DNA of 9,588 bases from an uncultured Actinomycetes bacterium (GTDB lineage: Bacteria; Actinomycetota; Thermoleophilia; Miltoncostaeales; Miltoncostaeaceae), in the NCBI GenBank assembly GCA_937862675.1, contig CALMEC010000083.1:1-9588 (forward strand), given 5' to 3'. The notes below the pieces were generated by a model, which worked only from the letters and a program-made list of their open reading frames with translations, did no database searches and was not told the origin of the DNA. Numbering within the stretch: position 1 is the stretch's first letter; each line of letters opens with the position of its first letter. Below, one piece after another: positions 1-5,933 of the stretch. The translations under genes were made by a program, and so were the position numbers.

Positions 1-1
1 C

Positions 2-505
2 GAGAACGCCCTCTTCGAGCGCATGAGCCTGGAGGGGTTCCAGTCCGGGCTCTCGTGGATCACCATCCTGCGGAAACGGGAGGGGTTCCGGGCGGCCTTC
101 GCCGGGTTCGACATCGCGACGGTGGCGGGATTCACCGAGCCGGACGTGGAGCGCCTCGTCACCGATGCGGCGATCGTCCGCCACCGCGGCAAGATCGAGG
201 CGGTCATCGGCAACGCCCGGCTCGTATGAGCGATGCACGAGCAGGGTGAGACGCTGTCCGGGCTGCTCTGGTCGTTCGCGCCTTCGGGGACGACGACGCC
301 GGCCTCGCTGGCCGATGTGCCGGCGACGACGGACGAGTCGACCCGGATGTCGAAGGAGCTCCGGCGCCGCGGATTCCGGTTCGTCGGTCCCACCACCGCC
401 TACGCGCTCATGCAGGCCGTCGGGATGGTGAACGACCACGTCGCGGGGTGCTGGGTGCGGGACGAGGTGGCGGCGGCCATCGCCGGTCGCAGCACGGCGA
501 CCTGA
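2..505 (+). pseudogene. tag: DNA-3-methyladenine glycosylase I, 5'-truncated by window edge and split by an in-frame TGA
   Basis: Tag excises N3-methyladenine from alkylated DNA in base-excision repair. The frame is open from base 2 and reads ENALFERMSLEGFQSGLSW, then ITILRKREGF and DVERLVTDAAIVRHRGKIEA, all typical Tag segments, then NARLV followed by TGA at 227-229. The same frame continues as AMHEQGETLSGLLWSFAP to RRRGFRFVGPTTAYALMQA and VNDHVAGC, ending at TGA 503-505. The C-terminal His-x3-Cys (DHVAGC) matches the zinc-binding pair of E. coli Tag. The frame does not shift, so a single base change separates the two halves; compared with E. coli Tag (from memory) the stop replaces a residue between NARxx and the M-x-x-x-G stretch. 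It may be a true nonsense mutation, a sequencing or assembly error, or two polypeptides made by reinitiation at ATG 233-235. Neighbouring genes end with TGA normally, so recoding is unlikely. The family call is near certain; the pseudogene status is less so. Confidence 0.85.
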
Positions 506-531
506 GGCGCATCTGCGTTCCACGGCGGACG

Positions 532-745
532 TGACAGCGCTGGTGTCAGACACTTAACACGCGGGCCAAGCCCACGACCGGACAGGAACGGGTGGTGTCG
601 TCGCCGGCGTCCCGTCCTGATCGATGCGCTCGGCAATGTGGCGGCTCATCCCCTGTGCTCCGGATCCGAGTCCTTCGGTGCACGTCTCCGTCGCCGCGGG
701 ACGACGGGCAGGCCGCGTGTTAAGTGTCTGACACCAGCGCTGTCA
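532..745. repeat. REPIN/MITE-like element with perfect 33-bp inverted arms
   Basis: Bases 532-564 and 713-745 are exact reverse complements, separated by 148 bases with no credible ORF. Each arm contains two nested palindromes: CAGCGCTG (535-542) and GTGTCAGACAC (543-553), the latter followed by TTAACACGCGG. The element lies between the convergent 3' ends of tag and hpnE, a common location for REP-type repeats. I see no target-site duplication (the flanks are ggcggacg and gcgacggg). Paired REP sequences in inverted orientation mobilised by a RAYT (TnpA-REP) transposase encoded elsewhere are the best fit by inference; a non-autonomous MITE is the alternative. As RNA the two arms could pair into one long stem and act as a two-way terminator. 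The inverted repeat itself is certain; its class is inferred. Confidence 0.75.
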
Positions 746-2068
746 GCGACGGGACGGCGACGCCACCCCGACCGCATGACGCGCGGCCATCACCCCGCTC
801 CGCACGGCGCTTTCCATCGTGGCCGGCCATCCGGTGTCGGTCCACGTCCCCGCCAGGGTGATGCCGGGCTCCCGGGACGCCGCACCGGGCCGCCGGGCGG
901 CCTGGCCCGGACCCACCCCGAACGTCGCGTCGGGCTCCTTGATGCATGTGGCGTCGATCAGTTCGGCGTGCCGCGCCAGAGGAAGGACCGCCCGGAGCTC
1001 GCCGACCACCTCCCGGACGAGGTCCTCCTTCGTGCGCTTCACCTCGTCGTGCGCACCGGAGATCGAGACCACAGCGTGGTGGCGCCTGTCACCCGCGCCC
1101 TCGGTGACGCCCATCGCGGAACGGTTGAACACCCACTGCGATACGCCGTCGAGGATCGCGGCGAACGGGCCCCGCATGAGGGGGCGGTCGAACCACGCGT
1201 GGACGTTGACGATGGGGGAGGTGCCGAGGCCGGGATCGCTCACCGCGGCGGGGGCGACGGCGGCCGCACGGTCCGGAGGGAGCGCGAGGACGACGCCCTC
1301 CGCGGCCAGCGTCTCACCGCTCGTCAACTCGACATGATCCGAGGTTGCCCGCACGACGCCCTCGCCGGTGCGCACCTCGCCGCCATGGCGGGCCATGAAG
1401 GCGCGGAAGGGGCCGTCGACGAGCGTTGTGAGCCCGACCCGGGACCAGCCGATGGCCGACGCGGTCCGGGAGCGGAGGATCCCCTCACGGTAGACGAAGG
1501 CACCGATTGCGGCGCTGACGCGGTCGCTGCGGTCGTTGCAGGTGGGAAGGACGATGAGGTCCCAGAAACACTCGATCGCCCGATCCGTCTGACCGTGGTC
1601 GCGGAGCCAGTCCCCGAACGTCATCTCGTCCAGACGGTCCAGGCGGCGCCCGGTCATCGTGGCGAGCACGGCCATCGCACGGGCCACCCCGGCCTTCTCC
1701 CGCCGGGACAGGAAGGGGTAACGCGAGAAGGACGGCGCCAGATGGAGGGGCGCCGGAAGCGTGCGCGCCTCCAGACATCCGACGGATCCATCCCGGGTGC
1801 GGACCTCCGCGTGCAGCGCCGGCTGCAACGTCAGGTCGCCCTCGGCGCCGATCAGCCGGATGAACGCGCGGTACGCCGTGCAGCATCCGAGGAACACGTG
1901 CTGCCCGTTGTCGACGTCGACGCCGTGCTCGTCCCGGTAGCTGAACGCGCGGCCCCCGAGGAACGGGCGGCGCTCGACCAACGTGACACGCGCGCCGAGC
2001 AGCGCCGCCTCGGCCGCCGTCGCCATCCCCGCGAGGCCTCCGCCGCACACCACGATGCGATCCCTCAT
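743..2068 (-). CDS. hpnE: Squalene-associated FAD-dependent desaturase / hydroxysqualene dehydroxylase HpnE
   Basis: HpnE reductively removes the hydroxyl of hydroxysqualene to give squalene, the last step of the HpnCDE route. The 441-aa product opens with an FAD Rossmann fingerprint, CGGGLAGMATAAEAALLGA (residues 8-26), with the ribose-binding acidic residue in VERRPFLGGRAF (E32). It closes with the family signature LAGTWTDTGWPATMESAVRS (about residues 405-424), the second FAD contact typical of this amine-oxidase/phytoene-desaturase superfamily. The length is normal for the family. ATG at 2068 is chosen because it overlaps the hpnD stop as ATGA; an ATG at 2077 would add METM and cannot be excluded. 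It is the last gene of the operon. Its TGA (743-745) is exactly the outer three bases of the right repeat arm, so the final residues may have been reshaped by the element. CrtI-like carotenoid desaturase is a less likely alternative given hpnC and hpnD next door. Confidence 0.92.
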   Translation of the reverse strand: MRDRIVVCGGGLAGMATAAEAALLGARVTLVERRPFLGGRAFSYRDEHGVDVDNGQHVFLGCCTAYRAFIRLIGAEGDLTLQPALHAEVRTRDGSVGCLEARTLPAPLHLAPSFSRYPFLSRREKAGVARAMAVLATMTGRRLDRLDEMTFGDWLRDHGQTDRAIECFWDLIVLPTCNDRSDRVSAAIGAFVYREGILRSRTASAIGWSRVGLTTLVDGPFRAFMARHGGEVRTGEGVVRATSDHVELTSGETLAAEGVVLALPPDRAAAVAPAAVSDPGLGTSPIVNVHAWFDRPLMRGPFAAILDGVSQWVFNRSAMGVTEGAGDRRHHAVVSISGAHDEVKRTKEDLVREVVGELRAVLPLARHAELIDATCIKEPDATFGVGPGQAARRPGAASREPGITLAGTWTDTGWPATMESAVRSGVMAARHAVGVASPSRR

Positions 2069-2919
2069 GGTTTCCATCCCGCGAGTGCGGCACCGGTCAT
2101 GAGCCCCAGCTTGCGCGGGGTGGACAGCCGGGCGCGTTCACGGAACACATCGAAACCCTCGTCCTCGATCCGGTCGAGGATCGCGCGGTACGTGCTCGAC
2201 AGCATGCTGACGCAGCTCCGCGCGCGGCGGTCGAGAAGATCGCCGAGCGGCCAGGCCGTCGCGAACGCCTGGCGCGCGATCTCGGTATGTGCCTCGAACA
2301 CCCGGCGCACCCCGTCGGTGAGCCGGCCCTGGAGGACGTCGTCCTCCGTCGCGCCCTGCGCGTGGAGGGCGGCGACGGGGATGTACACCCGACCGCGCGC
2401 GGCGTCCTCGGCCACGTCGCGCAGCACGTTCACCAGCTGCATCGCGACGCCGAGCTCGCGGGCCAGGCGCGGGGCCCCCTCGTCGGAGTAGCCGAAGATG
2501 TGGAGGCTGGCCAGCCCCGGTGCGGCGGCGACCCGGTCGCAGTACAGCTCCAGGTCCGCGTACGTCGCGTAGCGCGTCGTGGTGATGTCCATCTCCATGC
2601 CGTCCAGCAGGTCGTGGAGATGCCGCCGGGGGATGGAGAAGTACCGCACCGCGTCACCCAGGGCGATGAGCACGGGATCCTCGCCGGTGCGTCCCGCATA
2701 GATGGCGTCGATCTCGGCCCGGCGTTCCTGCAGGCCGCGTCGCGCTGCTCCCGGGTCGGGGGCGTCGTCCACAGTGTCGTCGGCCCTCCGGGCGAACGCG
2801 TAGAGCGCGTAGATGGCGGAGCGTCGTGGCTCGGACAGGAGCACGAAGGCGAAATAGAAGTTGCGTGCTGCCTGCCGGGTGGTGTGCCGGCAGATCGCGT
2901 AGGCGTCCTCGACCGTCAC
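2065..2919 (-). CDS. hpnD: Presqualene diphosphate synthase HpnD
   Basis: This squalene/phytoene synthase family protein is expected to condense two farnesyl diphosphates head-to-head into presqualene diphosphate. The 284-aa product carries RQAARNFYFAFVLLSEPRRS (residues 15-34), the first Asp-rich motif ARRADDTVDD (D47, D48, D51, D52) and the second, NVLRDVAEDAARGRVYIP (D168, D172), which bind the Mg-diphosphate groups. GTG at 2919 is chosen because it overlaps the hpnC stop as GTGA (2916-2919) and begins just before the conserved region; the frame stays open further upstream, but that part runs antisense-free inside hpnC and shows no family similarity. It also overlaps hpnE by 4 bases, so the three are translationally coupled. 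Phytoene synthase (CrtB) is the main alternative by fold; the HpnC-HpnD-HpnE order argues for squalene. It should act as a soluble or membrane-peripheral enzyme. Confidence 0.9.
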   Translation of the reverse strand: MTVEDAYAICRHTTRQAARNFYFAFVLLSEPRRSAIYALYAFARRADDTVDDAPDPGAARRGLQERRAEIDAIYAGRTGEDPVLIALGDAVRYFSIPRRHLHDLLDGMEMDITTTRYATYADLELYCDRVAAAPGLASLHIFGYSDEGAPRLARELGVAMQLVNVLRDVAEDAARGRVYIPVAALHAQGATEDDVLQGRLTDGVRRVFEAHTEIARQAFATAWPLGDLLDRRARSCVSMLSSTYRAILDRIEDEGFDVFRERARLSTPRKLGLMTGAALAGWKP

Positions 2920-3794
2920 CGGCTCCCCCGGACGAGGCGACCCATCACGCGGGCCGCGATCGCGACGCGGCCGCGGCGACCGGGCGCCGGCCGATGGGCG
3001 AGGGTGTCGTGGCCCTGCGCGGCGATCATGTCGCACATGGCCAGCCCCGCGGCGGTGAACATGCGGATTTCGAGCCGGGCGCGACGCGGCACGCGCGCCG
3101 CGAGCGGGGCCCCGGCCTGCAGATGGGTCCGTGCGCGATCGGTCTGGAACGCGATGAGCTCGCGCACCGCGCGGGACGCGACGGGTGCGGCGATGTCGGA
3201 CTCCGACACCCCGAACACCTCCATGTCGCGAAGCGGGAGATAGATGCGGTCGTTCTCGTCGTGATCGCGGCGGATGTCCTGCCAGAAGTTCACCAGCTGG
3301 AGGCCGATACAGGTCTCGTCCGACAGTGCGACAGACTCGGCGTCGGCGACTCCCAGGACGGCGAGCACGAGCTCGCCGACCGGCGTGGCGGAATGCCGGC
3401 AGTAGTCCAGGAGGTCGGAGAAGTCCTCCCAGCGGGTGCGCTCCTGGTCCATGCGGTTCGCGGCGATCAGCCGGTGGAACGGCTCCGGTGACAGGCCGGC
3501 CGCCCGCGCGGTGCGGGACAGGGCCACGAGGACGGGATGGTGCGGCGTGCCGGTCCACGCCCGGTCGAGGTCGTCGGCGAACGCGTCCAGCGCACGGAGC
3601 CGTGTCGTCGTGCCGGGCGTCCCCTGGTCACCCAGATCGTCGATGGTGCGGCAGACGGCGTAGACGACGCGCATGTGCCGGCGCTGCTCGAGGGGAAGGA
3701 GGGCGAAGAGCACCGGAAAGTTCTCGTCGTGGCGACGAGACTGCATCTCGGCCGCCGCCAGGGGGTCCTCGACGGGGGTCCCCACGCCCGTCAT
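2916..3794 (-). CDS. hpnC: Hydroxysqualene synthase HpnC
   Basis: HpnC converts presqualene diphosphate to hydroxysqualene. The 292-aa protein belongs to the same prenyltransferase family as HpnD but has HpnC hallmarks: RRHDENFPV near the N-terminus (residues 20-28), a shortened first Asp motif CRTIDDLGDQG (D52, D53, D56), and NFWQDIRRDHDENDRIYLP (residues 169-187, D173 and D177). ATG at 3794 overlaps the stop of the preceding gene as ATGA (3791-3794), and its own TGA overlaps the hpnD GTG. The final 30 or so residues are Arg-rich (RRGRVAIAARVMGRLVRGSR), which could help membrane association, though that is inference. The paired presence of this and hpnD, with distinct motifs, rules out a simple duplication of one enzyme. 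Confidence 0.9.
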   Translation of the reverse strand: MTGVGTPVEDPLAAAEMQSRRHDENFPVLFALLPLEQRRHMRVVYAVCRTIDDLGDQGTPGTTTRLRALDAFADDLDRAWTGTPHHPVLVALSRTARAAGLSPEPFHRLIAANRMDQERTRWEDFSDLLDYCRHSATPVGELVLAVLGVADAESVALSDETCIGLQLVNFWQDIRRDHDENDRIYLPLRDMEVFGVSESDIAAPVASRAVRELIAFQTDRARTHLQAGAPLAARVPRRARLEIRMFTAAGLAMCDMIAAQGHDTLAHRPAPGRRGRVAIAARVMGRLVRGSR

Positions 3795-4801
3795 GCGTCG
3801 CCGCCCGGCAGCAGCCGGGTGCCCTGGAGGGCGGTGATGTCCCGGGCCCCGGCCAGCAACATGGCGATGCGCAGCGACTCGGTGATCGCGCGGAGGCGGT
3901 CCTCCACCGCGTGCCGGGAGACCTGGGCCGCGCGGGCCAGCGGCACGCCGACGCCGGCCGCGTCGGCGCCCAGGGCGATGGCGGTGGCGACGTCCACGCC
4001 TCCCCGGAGCCCGCCCGACGCGATGATGAGCCCGTCCGGGAACCCGGCGCGCGACTGGACGATGCTCTCCGCGGTCGTGAGCCCCCAGCCGGCGAACTCC
4101 GCGGTGACGCGGTCGAGCACCGGATCATCCGTCCGCCGGGCGTCCTCACGGCGCCGTCCGCCCCGGCCCGCCGTGTCGATGCCCGCGACGCCGGTGGCGG
4201 CCATCACGGCGGCCGTCGCTCGACCGATGCCGTGCCCCGACTCGCCCAGCAGCACGGGGACGTCGAGGGAGGTCGCCACCGTGCGCACGAGATCGGCGCG
4301 TCCGGTGAACCGCGTGCTTCCGCCCGGGGTCAGGACGTCGGCGAGCGGGCTGGACCGGATGACGAGGGCGTCGGCCTCGACCAGCGCGGCGGCGTCCGAG
4401 CAGACGGCGACCGCATCCGCATCGCGCAGCCGCGAGATCGGCACACTGACGAGAAGAGGGATGTCCGGGGCGATGTCCCGAAGGTCCCGGATGGCGTCCC
4501 GGTCGTCCTGCCCGTCCGGGACGACGCCGATGTCGATCGCCACCCGGGCGGACTCCGCCGCCGTGACGAGCGTGCGTGCGGCCAGGGGGCTTCGGGCACG
4601 CCCCTCGGACGCCAGGGCGATGACGAGGGGCGCGGCGAGCGGCCGGCCGAACAGCGTCACGGCGGTCGACACGTCGTCCAGGTCGAACGCGGGAAGCGCG
4701 TGGTGCTCGAAGCGGTAGGCGCCGAGGCCGCTCGTGACCCACGCCGACCACTCGTCCTCGCGCAGGAGTCCGGCGGCGTCCGCTGACGAATCGGTGCTCA
4801 T
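3791..4801 (-). CDS. Type-2 isopentenyl-diphosphate isomerase-like protein with a degenerate active site
   Basis: The 336-aa product aligns end to end with FMN-dependent type-2 IPP isomerase (Fni/IDI-2), a TIM-barrel enzyme interconverting IPP and DMAPP. Family-like segments are FEHHALPAFDLDDVSTAVTL (31-50), GRPLAAPLVIALASEG (52-67), LVRTVATSLDVPVLLGESGH (171-190), and the FMN-phosphate segment IIASGGLRGGVDVATAIALG (259-278). Compared with B. subtilis Fni (from memory), the catalytic HLNxxQE motif reads RSSPLAD (149-155), so His, Asn and the catalytic Gln are gone. The FMN-contacting Lys in VPVIVKEVGFG is Gly186, the GGTN loop reads GGRR (214-217), and the N-terminal RKxxH is reduced to REDEW (14-18). 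FMN may bind but normal isomerase chemistry looks unlikely. The start at 4801 has GGGAG about 10 bases upstream. The gene is coupled to hpnC by ATGA. It could be a pseudoenzyme, a regulator or a repurposed flavoprotein, or a relic kept for translational coupling. The fold call is strong; the function is open. Confidence 0.8.
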   Translation of the reverse strand: MSTDSSADAAGLLREDEWSAWVTSGLGAYRFEHHALPAFDLDDVSTAVTLFGRPLAAPLVIALASEGRARSPLAARTLVTAAESARVAIDIGVVPDGQDDRDAIRDLRDIAPDIPLLVSVPISRLRDADAVAVCSDAAALVEADALVIRSSPLADVLTPGGSTRFTGRADLVRTVATSLDVPVLLGESGHGIGRATAAVMAATGVAGIDTAGRGGRRREDARRTDDPVLDRVTAEFAGWGLTTAESIVQSRAGFPDGLIIASGGLRGGVDVATAIALGADAAGVGVPLARAAQVSRHAVEDRLRAITESLRIAMLLAGARDITALQGTRLLPGGDA

Positions 4802-4932
4802 CGGTGCGGGTCTCCCGTGTACCGCCGCCCGCGAGGCGGCCGCCGGAGCGCGGGGTGGACGACGTCCCGGGAGGCCGGTGTCGCGGCACCCCGGTGAGGG
4901 GCACCGCCGGATCGCGTCGAGGGGGCCGGCAT
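4802..4932 (-). other. 131-base gap between the prenyl synthase and IDI-like genes, with a GC hairpin
   Basis: This is the only sizeable gap in the operon. It contains a 6-bp stem, GCCGCC (4824-4829) with GGCGGC (4835-4840) and a 5-base loop, lying just upstream of the GGGAG ribosome site of the IDI-like gene, plus a short CCCC/GGGG stem around 4888-4903. No U-tract follows and no start-codon/ribosome-site pair for a small gene is convincing. The hairpin might modulate translation of the IDI-like gene, or be chance in GC-rich DNA. Confidence 0.3.
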
Positions 4933-5841
4933 CTAGCTCCGTCGCGCGTAGATCATGTCGGTGAGCGCGGTGAGGTCGTCCGTCGAGCCGGGGACCGCGT
5001 CCAGATGGGAACGTGCGCGCTCGTGGCAGGGGGCCGCGAGCTCCCGCGGCCGGGCGGGCCCGTGCACGGTGACGGAGGGCACCTTGCCCTTCCGCTCGTC
5101 GGAGCCCGTCGACTTGCCCAGCGTGGTGGTGTCGCCCGCCACGTCGAGGATGTCGTCGACGATCTGGAAGAGGAGCCCGATCTCGCGTGCGAAGCTGCCG
5201 AGCGCCTCGGCGACGGCTGTCGGGGGCCGGCCGGCCGCCACGGCGCATCGGACGGCGGCCGCGATGAGACGTCCCGTCTTCAGCAGGTGGACGCGCTGCA
5301 GGGCGTCGGCGGACGCCGCCGCGTGGTCACGCAGATCGAGGTACTGGCCGCCGACCATCCCGGCGACCCCGGACGCACGCGCCAGTTCGGATGCGATGGC
5401 GAGGCGCACGTCGGGAGGGGACGGCTGCAGGTCGCAGACCAGCCGCATGGCCTCCGCGAAGAGGGCGTCGCCGGCGAGGATCGCGATGTCCTCGCCGAAC
5501 GCGCGATGGCATGTGGGCCGGCCGCGCCGGAGGTCGTCGTCGTCCATGGCGGGCAGGTCGTCGTGGATGAGGGAGTAGGTGTGGATGAGCTCCAGTGCCG
5601 CGGCCGTCGGAAGGAGGTCGTGCGGGTCGAGATCGAGCGCCTCCGCCGTCGCCAGGCAGAGCACGGGACGCACCCGTTTGCCGCCCGCCAGGAGCGAGTA
5701 GCGCATCGCGTCGACCAGCCCCTGGACGTCGGACGAGTCGTCGCCCAGCCAGTCGTCGCCCGCGCGGAAGTCGATGGCAGGGAGGTACGCGTCGACCATC
5801 TCCTGCAGATGCACCGGGAACTCCGGCTGTGTCGTCGCCAT
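4933..5841 (-). CDS. IspA-type polyprenyl (farnesyl/geranylgeranyl) diphosphate synthase
   Basis: This enzyme should condense DMAPP/GPP with IPP to give FPP, the substrate of HpnD, or possibly GGPP. The 302-aa protein has GGKRVRP (53-59), the first Asp-rich motif HTYSLIHDDLPAMDDDDLRR (87-106; DDx4D at D94, D95, D100), AGDALFAEA (123-131), GGQYLDL (164-170), and the second Asp-rich motif FQIVDDILDVAGD (225-237; D229, D230, D233). The insertion between the first two aspartates and the third, with Tyr-Ser upstream of the motif, is the bacterial IspA pattern, but chain length cannot be settled by eye. The stop is TAG at 4933-4935. ATG at 5841 is preferred over ATG at 5850 because a TAAGAT -10 box ends 7 bases before it, suggesting a leaderless transcript. 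It is the first gene of the squalene operon, 131 bases before the IDI-like gene. Confidence 0.88.
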   Translation of the reverse strand: MATTQPEFPVHLQEMVDAYLPAIDFRAGDDWLGDDSSDVQGLVDAMRYSLLAGGKRVRPVLCLATAEALDLDPHDLLPTAAALELIHTYSLIHDDLPAMDDDDLRRGRPTCHRAFGEDIAILAGDALFAEAMRLVCDLQPSPPDVRLAIASELARASGVAGMVGGQYLDLRDHAAASADALQRVHLLKTGRLIAAAVRCAVAAGRPPTAVAEALGSFAREIGLLFQIVDDILDVAGDTTTLGKSTGSDERKGKVPSVTVHGPARPRELAAPCHERARSHLDAVPGSTDDLTALTDMIYARRS

Positions 5842-5848
5842 TGCCCTC

Positions 5849-5877
5849 ATCTTAGTGGCTCGCCGGGATCGTCCGGC
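5849..5877 (-). promoter_or_regulatory. Putative leaderless promoter of the squalene operon
   Basis: Reading the minus strand, TAAGAT (5854-5849) fits the TANNNT -10 pattern and is followed by 7 bases before ATG 5841, the spacing expected if transcription starts at the start codon. The -35 region is weak: CCGGAC (5876-5871) at a 16-base spacing, inside the 24-bp palindrome. There is no good Shine-Dalgarno sequence before ATG 5850. Confidence 0.4.
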
Positions 5878-5893
5878 CCGTGCGGGCCGGACG
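5870..5893. promoter_or_regulatory. Perfect 24-bp palindrome between divergent genes, possible operator
   Basis: CGTCCGGCCCG (5870-5880) and CGGGCCGGACG (5883-5893) are exact reverse complements around a central TG. The site covers the -35 region of the leftward squalene operon and lies a few bases upstream of the -35 region of the rightward dehydrogenase. That is a good position for a dimeric repressor controlling one or both. No regulator gene is adjacent, and a GC-rich cruciform or two-way transcription block is also possible. Confidence 0.5.
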
Positions 5894-5898
5894 GGCTG

Positions 5899-5927
5899 CG
5901 GGACGGGCCCCGCATGCCCGCTATGGT
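5899..5927 (+). promoter_or_regulatory. Putative leaderless promoter of the alcohol dehydrogenase gene
   Basis: TATGGT (5922-5927) fits the TANNNT -10 pattern and is followed by exactly 6 bases (CGTGGC) before GTG 5934, so the mRNA would begin at the start codon. The -35 candidate CGGGAC (5899-5904) at a 17-base spacing is weak. No Shine-Dalgarno sequence precedes the GTG. Confidence 0.4.
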
Positions 5928-5933
5928 CGTGGC

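Noticed and set aside
227..229. TGA recoding (selenocysteine or an alternative code)
   Set aside because: Other genes here use TGA as their normal stop, Tag has no selenoprotein homologues that I know of, and no SECIS-like hairpin is evident just after the codon.
638..2491. 617-aa open frame on the plus strand
   Set aside because: It is antisense to hpnE and hpnD, is dominated by Arg/Gly/Pro/Ala, has no family resemblance, and is the usual shadow of GC-rich genes.
2920..3558. Upstream in-frame extension of hpnD
   Set aside because: It lies entirely inside hpnC in another frame, is Arg/Pro-rich, and the GTGA overlap gives a normal-length HpnD.
2065..3794. Carotenoid phytoene synthase/desaturase cluster (CrtB/CrtI)
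   Set aside because: Two different synthase paralogues with HpnC and HpnD motifs plus an HpnE signature fit the squalene route better than a carotenoid one.
3185..4786. 533-aa open frame on the plus strand
   Set aside because: It is antisense to hpnC and the IDI-like gene with low-complexity composition; the minus-strand genes show clear family motifs.
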